Part shown: piece after piece, positions 8,125-16,443 of the stretch
Layout: each line of letters opens with the position of its first letter
Numbering within the stretch: the stretch's first letter is position 1
Assembly: GCA_019694895.1 (NCBI GenBank)
Contig: JAIBBA010000021.1
Location: 1 to 33,368, forward strand
DNA from: Chitinophagales bacterium
Lineage (GTDB): Bacteria; Bacteroidota; Bacteroidia; Chitinophagales; BACL12
Direction of reading: 5' to 3'
Length of the DNA: 33,368 nt
Translations under genes and position numbers: made by a program
The notes under the pieces: model-generated
Databases searched by the model: none
What the model saw: the letters and a program-made list of their open reading frames with translations, nothing else
What the model was told of the DNA's origin: nothing

Positions 8125-9381
8125 TCACGTTTTTTGTTTTTGTTTTTTTGCGGCAGGGAAAAGGACGTTATTTAGGATTAATCGATAGCCGGGAGAATTT
8201 GGATGCAATTCTAATTCAGTTGGAGGATCTCCTACATAGTGCTTGTAGTCTTCAGGATCGTGGCCGCCGTAGAAGGTCCAGGTGCCGTAGCCATATTCAC
8301 CGTGGATATAGCGCGCTTCATTGGCTGCTTTATTTTCACCCATGATGAGCACGCTACTTTTAATAAGATCTTTTTTGAATGCAGTGGTCTGACCGTAGAA
8401 TCCCGGAATTGTTTTTTCATGATCTTGTGTCAGCATAGTTGGAACCGGATCCCATTTTGCTGAAAAATCAAATAAGGTGAAAAAATCTAATTCTTTGGGA
8501 ACAGAACGCGAATGAGAAACATCAATCGTGCTTAAAGAATATTCGTAAGGGTTTCGGCTGATAGTAAAATTCTCGAAAGCGAAAGTTTTTGAAAAATCAA
8601 GTTTCTGTTGCGCATTTGGATCAGCAGGATCGCCATCGAACATCACATCGCAAATATCTACACCTTCAGCAGCGAGTGCAATATCATAACTGTCGGCAGC
8701 CGAACACATCGCAAATAAAAATCCACCACCGCTGACAAAATCTCTGATCTTTTGAGCAACAGCTAATTTTAACTGCGACACTTTAGTAAACCCATATTCT
8801 TTTGCAATGGCCTCATTTTCCTGTTCCTGTTGCTGATACCATGCCTGTGTATGATAAGCGCTCCAGAATTTACCATACTGACCTGTAAAATCTTCATGGT
8901 GTAAATGCAACCAATCGTATTTTGGTAATTCACCATCCATCACTTCTTGATCGTAAATAACGGTATAAGGAATTTCGGCATAGGTAAGCACTAATGTCAC
9001 CGCATCATCCCATGGTTGTTTTGTTTTGGGAGAGTACACAGCCATTTTAGGTGCTTTCTCCAGTTTCATCACATCCATATTCACTTCCGGATCAGCAATG
9101 TCGGCAACGATCTTGTTATATGATGCATCCGGTATCACTTCATAACTGACACCTCGTATGAGACATTCCTTCTCATATACATCCAGATACTGAAAACAAA
9201 AGCTTCCACCACGGTAATTCAACATCCAATCAACTTTCCCTCCATTCTCCAACAGCCAGTAAGCAATGCCATAGCATTTAAGATGATCTTTCTGGGTGTT
9301 GTCCATCGGCAGCAGGATATAAGAAGCCTTGGCTGCCAAACCGGAAATCAAAAACAGCGAGATGATGAGGTATCTTTTCAT
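8125..9381 (-). CDS. Exported GATase1-like protein of the family often labelled 'asparagine synthetase B'
   Basis: A 418-residue secreted or periplasmic protein with signal peptide MKRYLIISLFLISGLAAKAS. It begins ILLPMDNTQKDHLKCYGIAYW, a signature I associate with a Bacteroidota family that databases often call asparagine synthetase B. It has neither the N-terminal Cys2 glutaminase nor the ATP-binding synthase domain of AsnB, so that name is doubtful. Residues about 110-245 look like a class I glutamine amidotransferase/ThuA-type fold: DWLHLHHEDF, then FVSGGGFLFAMCSAAD with Cys226 at the nucleophile-elbow position. The C-terminal part has GHDPEDYKH and a basic tail. Start: ATG 9381 (the TTG at 9393 lies inside the promoter box). 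Function unknown. Confidence 0.75.
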   Translation of the reverse strand: MKRYLIISLFLISGLAAKASYILLPMDNTQKDHLKCYGIAYWLLENGGKVDWMLNYRGGSFCFQYLDVYEKECLIRGVSYEVIPDASYNKIVADIADPEVNMDVMKLEKAPKMAVYSPKTKQPWDDAVTLVLTYAEIPYTVIYDQEVMDGELPKYDWLHLHHEDFTGQYGKFWSAYHTQAWYQQQEQENEAIAKEYGFTKVSQLKLAVAQKIRDFVSGGGFLFAMCSAADSYDIALAAEGVDICDVMFDGDPADPNAQQKLDFSKTFAFENFTISRNPYEYSLSTIDVSHSRSVPKELDFFTLFDFSAKWDPVPTMLTQDHEKTIPGFYGQTTAFKKDLIKSSVLIMGENKAANEARYIHGEYGYGTWTFYGGHDPEDYKHYVGDPPTELELHPNSPGYRLILNNVLFPAAKKQKQKT

Positions 9382-9390
9382 AACAAGTAA

Positions 9391-9398
9391 CAAATTTA
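9391..9398 (-). promoter_or_regulatory. Promoter -7 box (TAAATTTG) for the GATase1-like gene
   Basis: A full TAnnTTTG match on the minus strand, 9 nt before the ATG at 9381. It decides the start, because an upstream TTG codon at 9393 falls inside the box. No clear TTG is seen at the -33 distance. Confidence 0.5.
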
Positions 9399-9441
9399 AC
9401 GCAAAAATTGAGCCATTTAGGGTCAGTGGGTGAGTGGTGAA

Positions 9442-9499
9442 TGGTGAGCCTGCCTCGCCGGTCAGGCGGGTGGTGAGCCTGCCTCGCCGGTCAGGCGGG
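9442..9499. repeat. Two exact 29-bp tandem copies with an internal palindrome
   Basis: Exact copies at 9442-9470 and 9471-9499. Each holds an imperfect GC-rich palindrome (CCTGCC, then CGCCGG, then GGCGGG), so each single strand could fold. It is much richer in GC than the flanks and is preceded by GTGAGTGGTGAATGGTGAG simple sequence. It sits between divergent genes, well upstream of both promoter boxes. Confidence 0.85.
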
Positions 9500-9518
9500 T
9501 GGGTGAGTGAGGGGCACT

Positions 9519-9542
9519 CTCTGCGGCTCTGCGACTCTGCGT
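9519..9542 (+). repeat. CTCTGCGN octamer array, copy 2
   Basis: Units CTCTGCGG, CTCTGCGA and CTCTGCGT followed by GAACCC. Same element and orientation as copies 1 and 3. Confidence 0.85.
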
Positions 9543-9643
9543 GAACCCAACTCTTTTACTTAGATAAATTCTAAATAAGCATACTCCACAGCAGTTGTGA
9601 ACAAACACTGAGGCAATGCATTTTTAATTCAGCATTCCTAATA

Positions 9644-9651
9644 TACATTTG
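9644..9651 (+). promoter_or_regulatory. Promoter -7 box (TACATTTG) for the sdh operon
   Basis: A full TAnnTTTG match, 21 nt before the sdhC ATG at 9673. It overlaps an upstream in-frame TTG (9649), which argues against starting translation there. Confidence 0.55.
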
Positions 9652-9672
9652 CAATCGAGTAAAAATCTACAA

Positions 9673-10377
9673 ATGAATTGGTTTAGCACGTTCTTGACTT
9701 CATCAATCGGGCGCAAGGTGGTGATGGCTGTTACCGGCCTTTTCCTCATTAGCTTTTTGATTGTCCATTGTACCATCAATGCAATGATTTTTTTCAATGA
9801 TGGCGGAGAATCCTTCAACAAGGCTGCGCATTTCATGGGCACGAATGTGATTATTCGCACCATGGAGATTGTGTTGTTTTTGGGGATCATTCTCCATATC
9901 GTTCAAGGCTTCATGCTATCGGCAAAGAATAGAGCTGCGCGTCCAACCGGATATGCTGTTACTAATCCCGGTGCTAATAGCAAATGGTACAGCCGTAGCA
10001 TGACCCTTCTCGGCACTCTGATCTTATTGTTTTTGGTGATGCATATTTCACATTTCTGGACGCATAGTCGCCTCGGAGGTATTGGTGGTATCAGTCCGCT
10101 CGACGAAACGATGATCGGCGATAAAGAGGTACTCAATTTGTATGCCTTGATGATCAGCACTTTTCAAAGTCCTGTGGTGCTTATCGTGTATATACTCGGT
10201 GTAATTTCATTGTGTTGGCATTTGGTACACGGATTTCAAAGCGCATTTCAGACTTTGGGAGTAAATCACAAAAAATATACGCCTGCAATTAAAGGTATCG
10301 GCATAGTATTCAGCATTCTGATTTGCGCTTTATTCGCTGCAATGCCTTTATCTATTTATATGGGCTGGATAGCATAA
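9673..10377 (+). CDS. sdhC: Succinate dehydrogenase cytochrome b subunit (type B)
   Basis: Membrane anchor of succinate:quinone oxidoreductase, binding heme b and the quinone. The 234-residue protein has five hydrophobic segments with histidines in or near them (VHCTIN, LHIVQG, MHISHFWTH, WHLVHGFQ), the expected ligands of a di-heme type-B cytochrome b. A single long subunit replaces the SdhC/SdhD pair of enterobacteria, so no sdhD is expected and none is present. Start: ATG 9673 (MNWFSTFLTSSIGRK); the charged start before the first helix matches the family. sdhA follows after 80 nt of pyrimidine-rich spacer. Confidence 0.93.
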   Translation: MNWFSTFLTSSIGRKVVMAVTGLFLISFLIVHCTINAMIFFNDGGESFNKAAHFMGTNVIIRTMEIVLFLGIILHIVQGFMLSAKNRAARPTGYAVTNPGANSKWYSRSMTLLGTLILLFLVMHISHFWTHSRLGGIGGISPLDETMIGDKEVLNLYALMISTFQSPVVLIVYILGVISLCWHLVHGFQSAFQTLGVNHKKYTPAIKGIGIVFSILICALFAAMPLSIYMGWIA

Positions 10378-10457
10378 TTGTATAAACTAAACATCAATAA
10401 CCCAAACCACGAATTTATCCTTTTTCCTTTCTCATTTTTCATCTCTCATTTTACATT

Positions 10458-12389
10458 ATGTTAGATTCTAAGATACCTGCAGGCCCATTATCCGAAAAAT
10501 GGACCACCTACAAAAACACCGTGAAGCTGGTGAACCCTTCCAACAAACGGAAGTTGGAGATCATCATAGTAGGAACCGGTTTGGCCGGGGCTTCTGCGGC
10601 TGCTACACTTGGTGAACTGGGATATAAAGTGAAGGTGTTCTGCTTCCAGGATTCTCCACGTCGCGCTCACAGTATTGCCGCACAAGGAGGTATCAATGCA
10701 GCAAAGAATTATAAAAATGACGGCGATTCTACTTATCGCTTGTTTTACGATACCATTAAAGGTGGCGATTTCCGCGCTCGCGAAGGAAATGTTTATCGCT
10801 TAGCAGAAGTAAGTGCCAATATCATTGATCAATGCGTGGCTCAGGGTGTGCCTTTTGCCCGTGAATATGGCGGACTCTTAGACAATCGCTCATTTGGTGG
10901 TGCGCAGGTATCGAGAACTTTCTATGCACGCGGTCAAACCGGACAGCAGTTGCTGATAGGCGCATACCAGGGATTGGAGCGTCAGGTTGGACTCGGCAAT
11001 GTGCAAGAATTTTCTCGCCACGAAATGCTCGACATCGTAACCATTGATGGTAAAGCGCGTGGTATCATTGCTCGTAACCTCGTTACAGGTGAACTCGAAC
11101 GCCATTTCGGACACGCAGTATTGCTCTGTACCGGTGGATATGGCAACGTATTCTATTTATCGACCAACGCCATGGGATCCAATGTTACCGCGGCATGGAA
11201 GGCATATAAGCGCGGTGCATTCTTTGGAAACCCTTGTTATACGCAGATCCACCCGACATGTATCCCTGTTTCAGGTGATTATCAGTCGAAACTCACTCTC
11301 ATGAGCGAGAGCTTGCGCAATGATGGACGTGTGTGGGTACCGAAGAGTCGCGAGGATGCGAAAGCGATTCGCGAAGGCCGCAAAAAGCCTACAGATATTG
11401 CAGAAGAAGACCGCGATTATTATCTCGAACGCAAATATCCATCATACGGAAACCTCGCTCCGCGCGATATTTCAAGTCGCGCAGCAAAAGAAGCCTGCGA
11501 CGATCAGCGTGGAGTAGGAGAGAGCGGATTGGCAGTATATCTCGATTTCAGCGCAGCCATCAATCGTCTGGGTAAACATGTTATTGAAGAGCGTTATGGA
11601 AACTTGTTTGATATGTATGCGCATATCACGGCAGAAAATCCATATGAAGTGCCGATGCGCATTTATCCGGCTGTGCATTACACGATGGGCGGACTTTGGG
11701 TAGATTATGAATTGATGACAACCGTTCCCGGATTGTATGCGCTTGGTGAATGCAATTTCAGTGATCATGGTGCTAACCGCTTAGGAGCTTCTGCTTTGAT
11801 GCAGGGACTTGCCGACGGATATTTTGTTATTCCTTATACAATAGGTTCATACCTCGCCGGAGAAATTTTCACCAAAGCAATTCCAACTGATCATCCTGCA
11901 TTTGAAGAAACAGAAAAACATGTTCGTGAAAGTCTCGATAAATTACTGAGCATTCAAGGCACAAAATCTGTGGATCATTACCATAAAGAATTAGGTAAGA
12001 TCATGTGGGATTATTGCGGAATGGCTCGCACGGCGGAAGGCTTGAAGCAGGCACGTGAAATGGTGAAGAAATTGCGTGCCGAATTCTGGCAAAATGTGCG
12101 CGTAACAGGCAAGGCTAACGAGTTCAATCAGGATCTCGAAAAGGCCATGCGCGTTGCCGATTTCATTGAATTAGGAGAACTTATGATCGTTGATGCATAT
12201 GAGCGCAACGAGAGCTGCGGCGGTCACTTCCGCACAGAATTCCAGGAAGAAGGCGAAGCAAAACGCAACGACGATGAATATGCCTATGTTGCAGCGTGGG
12301 AATTCCGAGGTGTTGATAATGATCCTGCAATGCACAAAGAGGAACTTAAATACGAAACAGTAAAACTCGCTACACGATCATATAAATAA
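10458..12389 (+). CDS. sdhA: Succinate dehydrogenase flavoprotein subunit
   Basis: Catalytic subunit oxidising succinate to fumarate on the cytoplasmic face of the membrane. The 643-residue protein has the FAD dinucleotide fold near the N-terminus ([20 protein letters not shown]), the covalent-FAD motif [11 protein letters not shown] with His71, the substrate-site stretch TQIHPTCIP and the later [11 protein letters not shown] and [18 protein letters not shown]. The length and the N-terminal extension before the Rossmann motif fit type-B enzymes (Wolinella FrdA / Bacillus SdhA group). It lies between sdhC and sdhB in the usual order for this type; sdhB follows after 66 nt. Confidence 0.96.
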   Translation: MLDSKIPAGPLSEKWTTYKNTVKLVNPSNKRKLEIIIVGTGLAGASAAATLGELGYKVKVFCFQDSPRRAHSIAAQGGINAAKNYKNDGDSTYRLFYDTIKGGDFRAREGNVYRLAEVSANIIDQCVAQGVPFAREYGGLLDNRSFGGAQVSRTFYARGQTGQQLLIGAYQGLERQVGLGNVQEFSRHEMLDIVTIDGKARGIIARNLVTGELERHFGHAVLLCTGGYGNVFYLSTNAMGSNVTAAWKAYKRGAFFGNPCYTQIHPTCIPVSGDYQSKLTLMSESLRNDGRVWVPKSREDAKAIREGRKKPTDIAEEDRDYYLERKYPSYGNLAPRDISSRAAKEACDDQRGVGESGLAVYLDFSAAINRLGKHVIEERYGNLFDMYAHITAENPYEVPMRIYPAVHYTMGGLWVDYELMTTVPGLYALGECNFSDHGANRLGASALMQGLADGYFVIPYTIGSYLAGEIFTKAIPTDHPAFEETEKHVRESLDKLLSIQGTKSVDHYHKELGKIMWDYCGMARTAEGLKQAREMVKKLRAEFWQNVRVTGKANEFNQDLEKAMRVADFIELGELMIVDAYERNESCGGHFRTEFQEEGEAKRNDDEYAYVAAWEFRGVDNDPAMHKEELKYETVKLATRSYK

Positions 12390-12455
12390 CGCATGATTGT
12401 TGTTGCGAAAATTGCAAATAGTACTATTGAAATAAACGTTGAATAAATAAATATC

Positions 12456-13214
12456 ATGAACGTTAAACTCAGGATCTGGAGACAGCGCAATGCGCAAGAA
12501 CAAGGCAAGTTTGTCGACTATGCCGTTAATGACGCAAATCCGAACATGTCATTTCTCGAGATGATCGACGTGTTAAATGAAAGCCTCGTCAACAAAGGCG
12601 AAGAGCCCGTTGCATTTGATCATGATTGTCGCGAAGGTATTTGCGGCATGTGCAGTATGTATATCAACGGGCGTGCTCATGGTCCACAGAAACTCAGCAC
12701 TACCTGTCAATTGTATATGCGCAATTTCTCCGATGGTGAAACTATTACCATCGAGCCTTTCCGTGCAAAAGGATTTCCTGTAATCCGCGACCTCGTAGTA
12801 GATCGTTCAGCATTCGACCGCATTATCGCAGCAGGTGGATTTATCAGTGCATCAACAGGTCAGGCTCAGGATGCGAATGCCATTCCCATAAGCAAGACCA
12901 ATGCTGACTTAGCCATGGACGCTGCGGCATGTATCGGATGTGGTGCATGTGTGGCGGCATGTAAAAATGCTTCTGCTATGTTATTTGTTTCAGCAAAAGT
13001 GTCGCACCTTGCACTCTTGCCACAAGGCGATCCTGAGCGCAGGAAACGTGCATTGGCAATGGTTGCGCAAATGGATGCTGAAGGATTTGGCTCTTGTACC
13101 AATACCTACGCCTGCGAAGCTGAATGCCCTAAAGGAATCAGCGTTGCCAATATCGCCCGCCTTAATCGCGAATACCTGAATGCAGCGATTGTGAGCGAGG
13201 AAATGCCGAAGTAA
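12456..13214 (+). CDS. sdhB: Succinate dehydrogenase iron-sulfur subunit
   Basis: Carries electrons from the flavin to the quinone through three Fe-S centres. The 252-residue protein has a ferredoxin-type [2Fe-2S] site ([16 protein letters not shown], then a later Cys in STTCQ), a ferredoxin-like motif [14 protein letters not shown] and a last cluster site [15 protein letters not shown]. Together these supply ligands for the [2Fe-2S], [4Fe-4S] and [3Fe-4S] centres. Last gene of the sdhCAB operon; the stop is followed at once by a short hairpin and a T-run. Start: ATG 12456 ([10 protein letters not shown]), with no strong Shine-Dalgarno sequence. Confidence 0.96.
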   Translation: MNVKLRIWRQRNAQEQGKFVDYAVNDANPNMSFLEMIDVLNESLVNKGEEPVAFDHDCREGICGMCSMYINGRAHGPQKLSTTCQLYMRNFSDGETITIEPFRAKGFPVIRDLVVDRSAFDRIIAAGGFISASTGQAQDANAIPISKTNADLAMDAAACIGCGACVAACKNASAMLFVSAKVSHLALLPQGDPERRKRALAMVAQMDAEGFGSCTNTYACEAECPKGISVANIARLNREYLNAAIVSEEMPK

Positions 13215-13218
13215 TTAG

Positions 13219-13241
13219 CCAATTAGCCGATTGGTTTTTTT
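13219..13241 (+). terminator. Hairpin plus T7 after sdhB
   Basis: CCAAT 13219-13223 pairs with ATTGG 13230-13234 around loop TAGCCG, followed by seven T (13235-13241). The stem is short, so this is a weak intrinsic terminator. It is built from two tandem AATTAGCC octamers (13213-13228) that begin inside the stop codon. Confidence 0.5.
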
Positions 13242-13256
13242 GAAGGCAATGGGTAA

Positions 13257-13288
13257 CTCTGCTTCTCTGCGCCTCTGCGCCTCTGCGT
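13257..13288 (+). repeat. CTCTGCGN octamer array, copy 3
   Basis: Four units: CTCTGCTT, CTCTGCGC, CTCTGCGC and CTCTGCGT, followed by GAAACC. Same family as 8081-8104 and 9519-9542, with one extra unit. Confidence 0.85.
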
Positions 13289-13330
13289 GAAACCCTCAAC
13301 GGTATTCTCTCTATCTAAACGTTAAAATAC

Positions 13331-13361
13331 TTGCGAAGCTGATCAGTTGCATATATATTTG
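13331..13361 (+). promoter_or_regulatory. Promoter (TTG, 20 nt, TATATTTG) for the arsR-AHSA1 genes
   Basis: TTG at 13331-13333 and TATATTTG at 13354-13361 match both Bacteroidota promoter elements with a good spacer. The box ends 32 nt before the regulator's ATG, leaving room for autoregulation in the leader, but no convincing dyad was seen. Confidence 0.6.
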
Positions 13362-13393
13362 CAGCCGATTGGCTTCATATTAGCTTTAGAATA

Positions 13394-13708
13394 ATGAGAA
13401 GAGACATCTTTCAGGCAATTGCAGACCCTACCAGACGGGCAATCATCGCTTTGGTTGCGCTGCATGCAATGACACCCAATGCCATTGCTGAGAATTTTGA
13501 CATCACCAGACAGTCGGTATCTAAACATTTGCGTATTCTGACTGAATGCGAGCTACTCAAGCAAACTCCCAACGGCAGGGAGATTTACTACTCCCTGGAA
13601 GTATCTAAGATGAAAGAAGTTGACCTATGGTTGGAACAATTCAGAAAGTTGTGGGAAGGTCAATTTGCTCAACTAGATCAATTACTCGAACAAATGAAAA
13701 AACAATAA
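13394..13708 (+). CDS. ArsR-family winged-helix transcriptional regulator
   Basis: A 104-residue DNA-binding repressor. It matches the ArsR group that starts (M)RRDIFQAIADPTRRAII, with recognition helix DITRQSVSKHLRIL and wing NGREIYYSL. It lacks the Cys/His metal-site motif (ELCVCDL) of ArsR/SmtB metal sensors, so the signal is probably not a metal. The AHSA1 gene follows after one base, the standard pairing of this subgroup, where the SRPBCC partner may bind a hydrophobic ligand. It likely represses its own operon. Confidence 0.9.
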   Translation: MRRDIFQAIADPTRRAIIALVALHAMTPNAIAENFDITRQSVSKHLRILTECELLKQTPNGREIYYSLEVSKMKEVDLWLEQFRKLWEGQFAQLDQLLEQMKKQ

Positions 13709-13709
13709 C

Positions 13710-14204
13710 ATGGCTGACAATTTACCATTAGAACTTACCATCGACAAGGCCTCGAAAACGGTAACCATCACCAGAGTATTTAACGCATCGCAGGATATGG
13801 TTTGGGATGCCTTTACCAGATCCGAATTTTTAGATCAGTGGAATGCACCAAAACCATTTACAGCAAGAACAAAATACATGGACTTCTCAGTTGGCGGAAA
13901 GCGTTTCTATGCCATGGTGAGTCCCGATGGACAAGAACGCTGGATATTACAAACATATCTTGTCATCAACCCCAAAACGCATTTCAAATATTTCAACGTA
14001 TTTGCAGATGCGAATGAAAATCCTGATCAATTTGGATCCGAGTGGGATATTTCATTTTCAGAGCAAGCCGGTTTAACAACAGTTCAAATCTCTATTTTCA
14101 ATGAGTCGCTCGAGCGCTTGGAAAGAATGCTTGAACTCGGTTTCAAAGAAGGATATGCTGCTAGTATGGCGAATTTGGAGGCGTTGTTGGAAAACATGCA
14201 ATAA
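13710..14204 (+). CDS. AHSA1/SRPBCC-domain protein
   Basis: A 164-residue START-like (SRPBCC) protein of the Aha1-C/COG3832 type: ITRVFNASQDMVWDAFTRSE opens the fold, WNAPKPFT and the closing C-terminal helix (ERLERMLELGFKEGYAASMA) are typical. The fold forms a deep hydrophobic pocket; no enzyme activity is established for this group. It starts 1 nt after the ArsR stop, so the two are co-translated. I infer that the pair forms a small sensor/response unit; the ligand is unknown. Confidence 0.88.
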   Translation: MADNLPLELTIDKASKTVTITRVFNASQDMVWDAFTRSEFLDQWNAPKPFTARTKYMDFSVGGKRFYAMVSPDGQERWILQTYLVINPKTHFKYFNVFADANENPDQFGSEWDISFSEQAGLTTVQISIFNESLERLERMLELGFKEGYAASMANLEALLENMQ

Positions 14205-14260
14205 TTTCAATGATCTGATTTGTATTGGTAGTTTTGTTACCACACATATTTGGTAAGATC

Positions 14261-15049
14261 ATGAAACAGAAAATATATCAGGTAGATGCATTTGCAGAAA
14301 AGCTTTTTTCCGGAAATCCTGCAGCAGTTTGTCCGCTGGATCAATGGCCGGAAGATTCGCTTATGCAGCAGATCGCAATGGAGAATAATCTGGCTGAAAC
14401 TGCCTTTTATGTAAATAATGGCGATTACTATGCTTTGCGCTGGTTCACGCCGACTGTTGAAGTGGATCTATGCGGACATGCAACATTGGCTGCTGCTTTT
14501 GTTTTGTGGAATTATGAAGGACATTCATCAGATGAGATTAAATTCATTTCCCAAAGAAGTGGTGAACTCAAGGTAAAGAGATCAGGTGCAATGATGACAT
14601 TGAATTTTCCAACAGATACACTTTCAGAAATTGGGGTTTCGGATGATATCAAAGCCTGTTTCAATATCAGTCCCTTGTCTGCATTTAAAGGTAAAACCGA
14701 TTATATGTTGATCTTCAACAATGAAAGCGAGATCACGAATATTATTCCACATCTTGATCAGATAAACAAGCTCATCGCTAGAGGTGTGATCATCACAGCA
14801 CCCGGTGATGTTTGCGATTTTGTTTCCAGATTCTTTGCTCCGCAGGCAGGTGTTCCTGAAGATCCGGTTACAGGCTCAGCGCATACATCATTAACACCTT
14901 ATTGGTCGAAGCAATTAGGGAAAACGGAATTGTCGGCGATACAACTATCAGCGCGCAAAGGATATTTAACTTGTAAGTATCTCGGCGACAGGGTAGAGAT
15001 CAGTGGAAAGGCGGTATTATATTTAGTTGGAGAAATCAATGTCAAATAA
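14261..15049 (+). CDS. PhzF-family isomerase/epimerase-like protein
   Basis: A 262-residue cytoplasmic enzyme of the PhzF/diaminopimelate-epimerase fold. The N-terminal half has YQVDAFAEKLFSGNPAAVC and the catalytic Glu46 in NNLAETAFY, then RWFTPTVEVDLCGHATLA; the C-terminal half has FFAPQAGVPEDPVTGSAH. These are the conserved PhzF motifs. No phenazine genes are nearby, so phenazine synthesis is not implied and the substrate is unknown. ATG 14261 is preferred to an upstream alternative at 14225 because family members begin MKQKIYQVDAF. A one-mismatch -7 box (CATATTTG, 14245-14252) lies 8 nt upstream. The stop overlaps the next gene. Confidence 0.9.
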   Translation: MKQKIYQVDAFAEKLFSGNPAAVCPLDQWPEDSLMQQIAMENNLAETAFYVNNGDYYALRWFTPTVEVDLCGHATLAAAFVLWNYEGHSSDEIKFISQRSGELKVKRSGAMMTLNFPTDTLSEIGVSDDIKACFNISPLSAFKGKTDYMLIFNNESEITNIIPHLDQINKLIARGVIITAPGDVCDFVSRFFAPQAGVPEDPVTGSAHTSLTPYWSKQLGKTELSAIQLSARKGYLTCKYLGDRVEISGKAVLYLVGEINVK

Positions 15050-15482
15050 TAATAGATCAAGTATGTCGATAGAAACACAAATTCAGCAATATATCAGCAG
15101 TCAGCCGGAAGCAAAACGGAATGATCTGCTTGCATTACACAAATCGATACTGTACATAAAACCAAAAGCTAAGTTGTGGTTCCTCGATGGCAAGAATGAA
15201 GCAGGCAAAGTAGTTTCCAATCCGAATATTGGGTATGGACTCCTTCAACTCAAATATGCAGATGGTTCTGCAAAAGATTTTTATCAGGTGGGACTGAGTG
15301 CGAATACCAGTGGAATCTCAGTGTATATCATGGGGATGGCCGATAAAAAATATCTGGCAGATACCTATGCTCAAGCAATTGGAAAGGCGACTATCACCGG
15401 ATATTGCATCAAGTTTAAAGCACTGAAAGATATCAATATGGATACTTTACAGCACGCTATTAAAGATGGATTTGCTGCTTGA
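15039..15482 (+). CDS. DUF1801-type small protein (147 aa)
   Basis: A small cytoplasmic protein resembling the DUF1801/YdhG group: helix IQQYISSQPEAKRNDLLALHKSI, then KAKLWF, GYGLLQLKYADGS, FYQVGLSANTSGISVYIMG and a closing helix AIGKATITGYCIKFKALKDI. Its biochemical role is unknown. The ATG at 15039 overlaps the last 11 nt of the PhzF-like gene, indicating coupling; ATG 15063 (MSIETQIQQY) is an equally reasonable start that would lie after the PhzF stop. The following gene is the broken lipoprotein. Confidence 0.8.
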   Translation: MSNNNRSSMSIETQIQQYISSQPEAKRNDLLALHKSILYIKPKAKLWFLDGKNEAGKVVSNPNIGYGLLQLKYADGSAKDFYQVGLSANTSGISVYIMGMADKKYLADTYAQAIGKATITGYCIKFKALKDINMDTLQHAIKDGFAA

Positions 15483-15510
15483 TCCTTTTTCGAACCTGAT
15501 TACATAAAAA

Positions 15511-16158
15511 ATGAAATTATTTCTGATCAGTTTGGTGGTCATGTGTTTTTCCGCCTGAAAACATTTGACAGAGGAGACTTCAACCGAGGTGCAGCAAACA
15601 GATTACCAGGGTATTTCAGTTGAAGAATTATTGAAAAAAGCGATGCTTCAGGATACTATGAAATTTGACAGATGGGAACCGTTTATCTCTTTTGTATCAT
15701 ATCGTTCGCAGGAGAATAAACTGTATGCTTTCGCAATTACACGTCATACAGATTCAACCATGCTGATCTCGCGTTACGCATTACAAGATTCTACGTGGAA
15801 GTTGATATCATCTCTAAGTGGCTTAAGGGGGCCGGGTGTTTTTTATCATCTCAATGTTGCTGACTACGATTTTGATGGTGTTCGTGATGTTTTCATCACT
15901 AGTGTAACTTCTAATGGTATTGCATTATAGCAAGGAAACTTAGTGATAACAGATGATATTGATAACATACTTGTATACCATCCGGAAGCTGATACATTAT
16001 ATTCACCAATACCTGATCCAAATAGGAAATTAGTTATGTCGCAAAAGGTTATAAACTGTGCAGAAACCGGATTCCGCAACGTTTGCGATATCACCAATAA
16101 ATGGGTCGATGGCCGATTGGTAACTACTGAACAAAATTGCCCTTGTGAGACAGAATGA
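15511..16158 (+). pseudogene. Lipoprotein gene interrupted by two in-frame stops (TGA at lipobox Cys, TAG mid-gene)
   Basis: One continuous frame of 215 codons runs from ATG 15511 to the stop at 16158, broken by TGA 15556-15558 and TAG 15928-15930. The start reads MKLFLISLVVMCFSA-stop-KHLTEET: a lipoprotein signal peptide whose cysteine codon (TGC or TGT) has become TGA. Downstream the frame keeps protein character, including DYDFDGVRDVFI, a DxDxDGxxD calcium-loop-like stretch, and after TAG the segment QGNLVITDDIDNILVYHPEA through to NCPCETE. Each stop is one substitution from a sense codon and there is no frameshift, so decay is recent or these are sequence errors. Genes in this window end in normal TGA stops, so recoding is unlikely. 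Family unknown; VCBS/FG-GAP-like at most. Confidence 0.8.
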
Positions 16159-16443
16159 TAAGCGAGGCTTATAAATAAGACTATCGCCAGTTCAAAAATA
16201 CGATTGATATTTTTCATTTGCTTGATCTCCGGAATAGGCATAATTAGTTGATATGTATATATTTTAACAATCAGAAAATCAATTAGTTATACTTGCAAAG
16301 TCACTGCATAGGCATCAATTTTTGAACGGGTCTGATCAGAAAAGCTTTGCATGATTTTTGATAATAAAAATTGTGGGGTTAACGGATAAATATTACCGGA
16401 ACATTGCAATAATCCACCTCCATTCGTCGTAAATTAGCAACTG
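16159..16443. other. Intergenic region (285 bp), no gene seen
   Basis: AT-rich spacer before the large surface-protein gene. On the minus strand, ATG 16217 opens a signal-peptide-like stretch (MKNINRIFELAIVLFISLAY), but the frame then runs antisense through the broken lipoprotein gene and is not credible as a whole gene; it could be a relic. TAAATTAG near 16429 resembles a -7 box with one mismatch. Confidence 0.5.

Noticed and set aside
9442..9499. Attachment site or insertion-sequence end
   Set aside because: It is a simple 29-bp tandem duplication with no transposase or integrase gene and no second copy elsewhere in the window.
14261..15049. Part of a phenazine biosynthesis cluster
   Set aside because: PhzF-like enzymes are widespread outside phenazine pathways, and no other phz gene is in the window.
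15511..16158. Selenocysteine or genetic-code reassignment of TGA
   Set aside because: pyrD and the TetR gene end in TGA at sensible family ends, no SECIS-like structure was seen, and the second stop is TAG, which such recoding would not explain.
15864..16217. Minus-strand gene with a signal-peptide-like start (ATG 16217)
   Set aside because: After about 28 plausible residues it runs antisense through the broken lipoprotein frame with no protein-like composition. At most it is a relic of a gene start.
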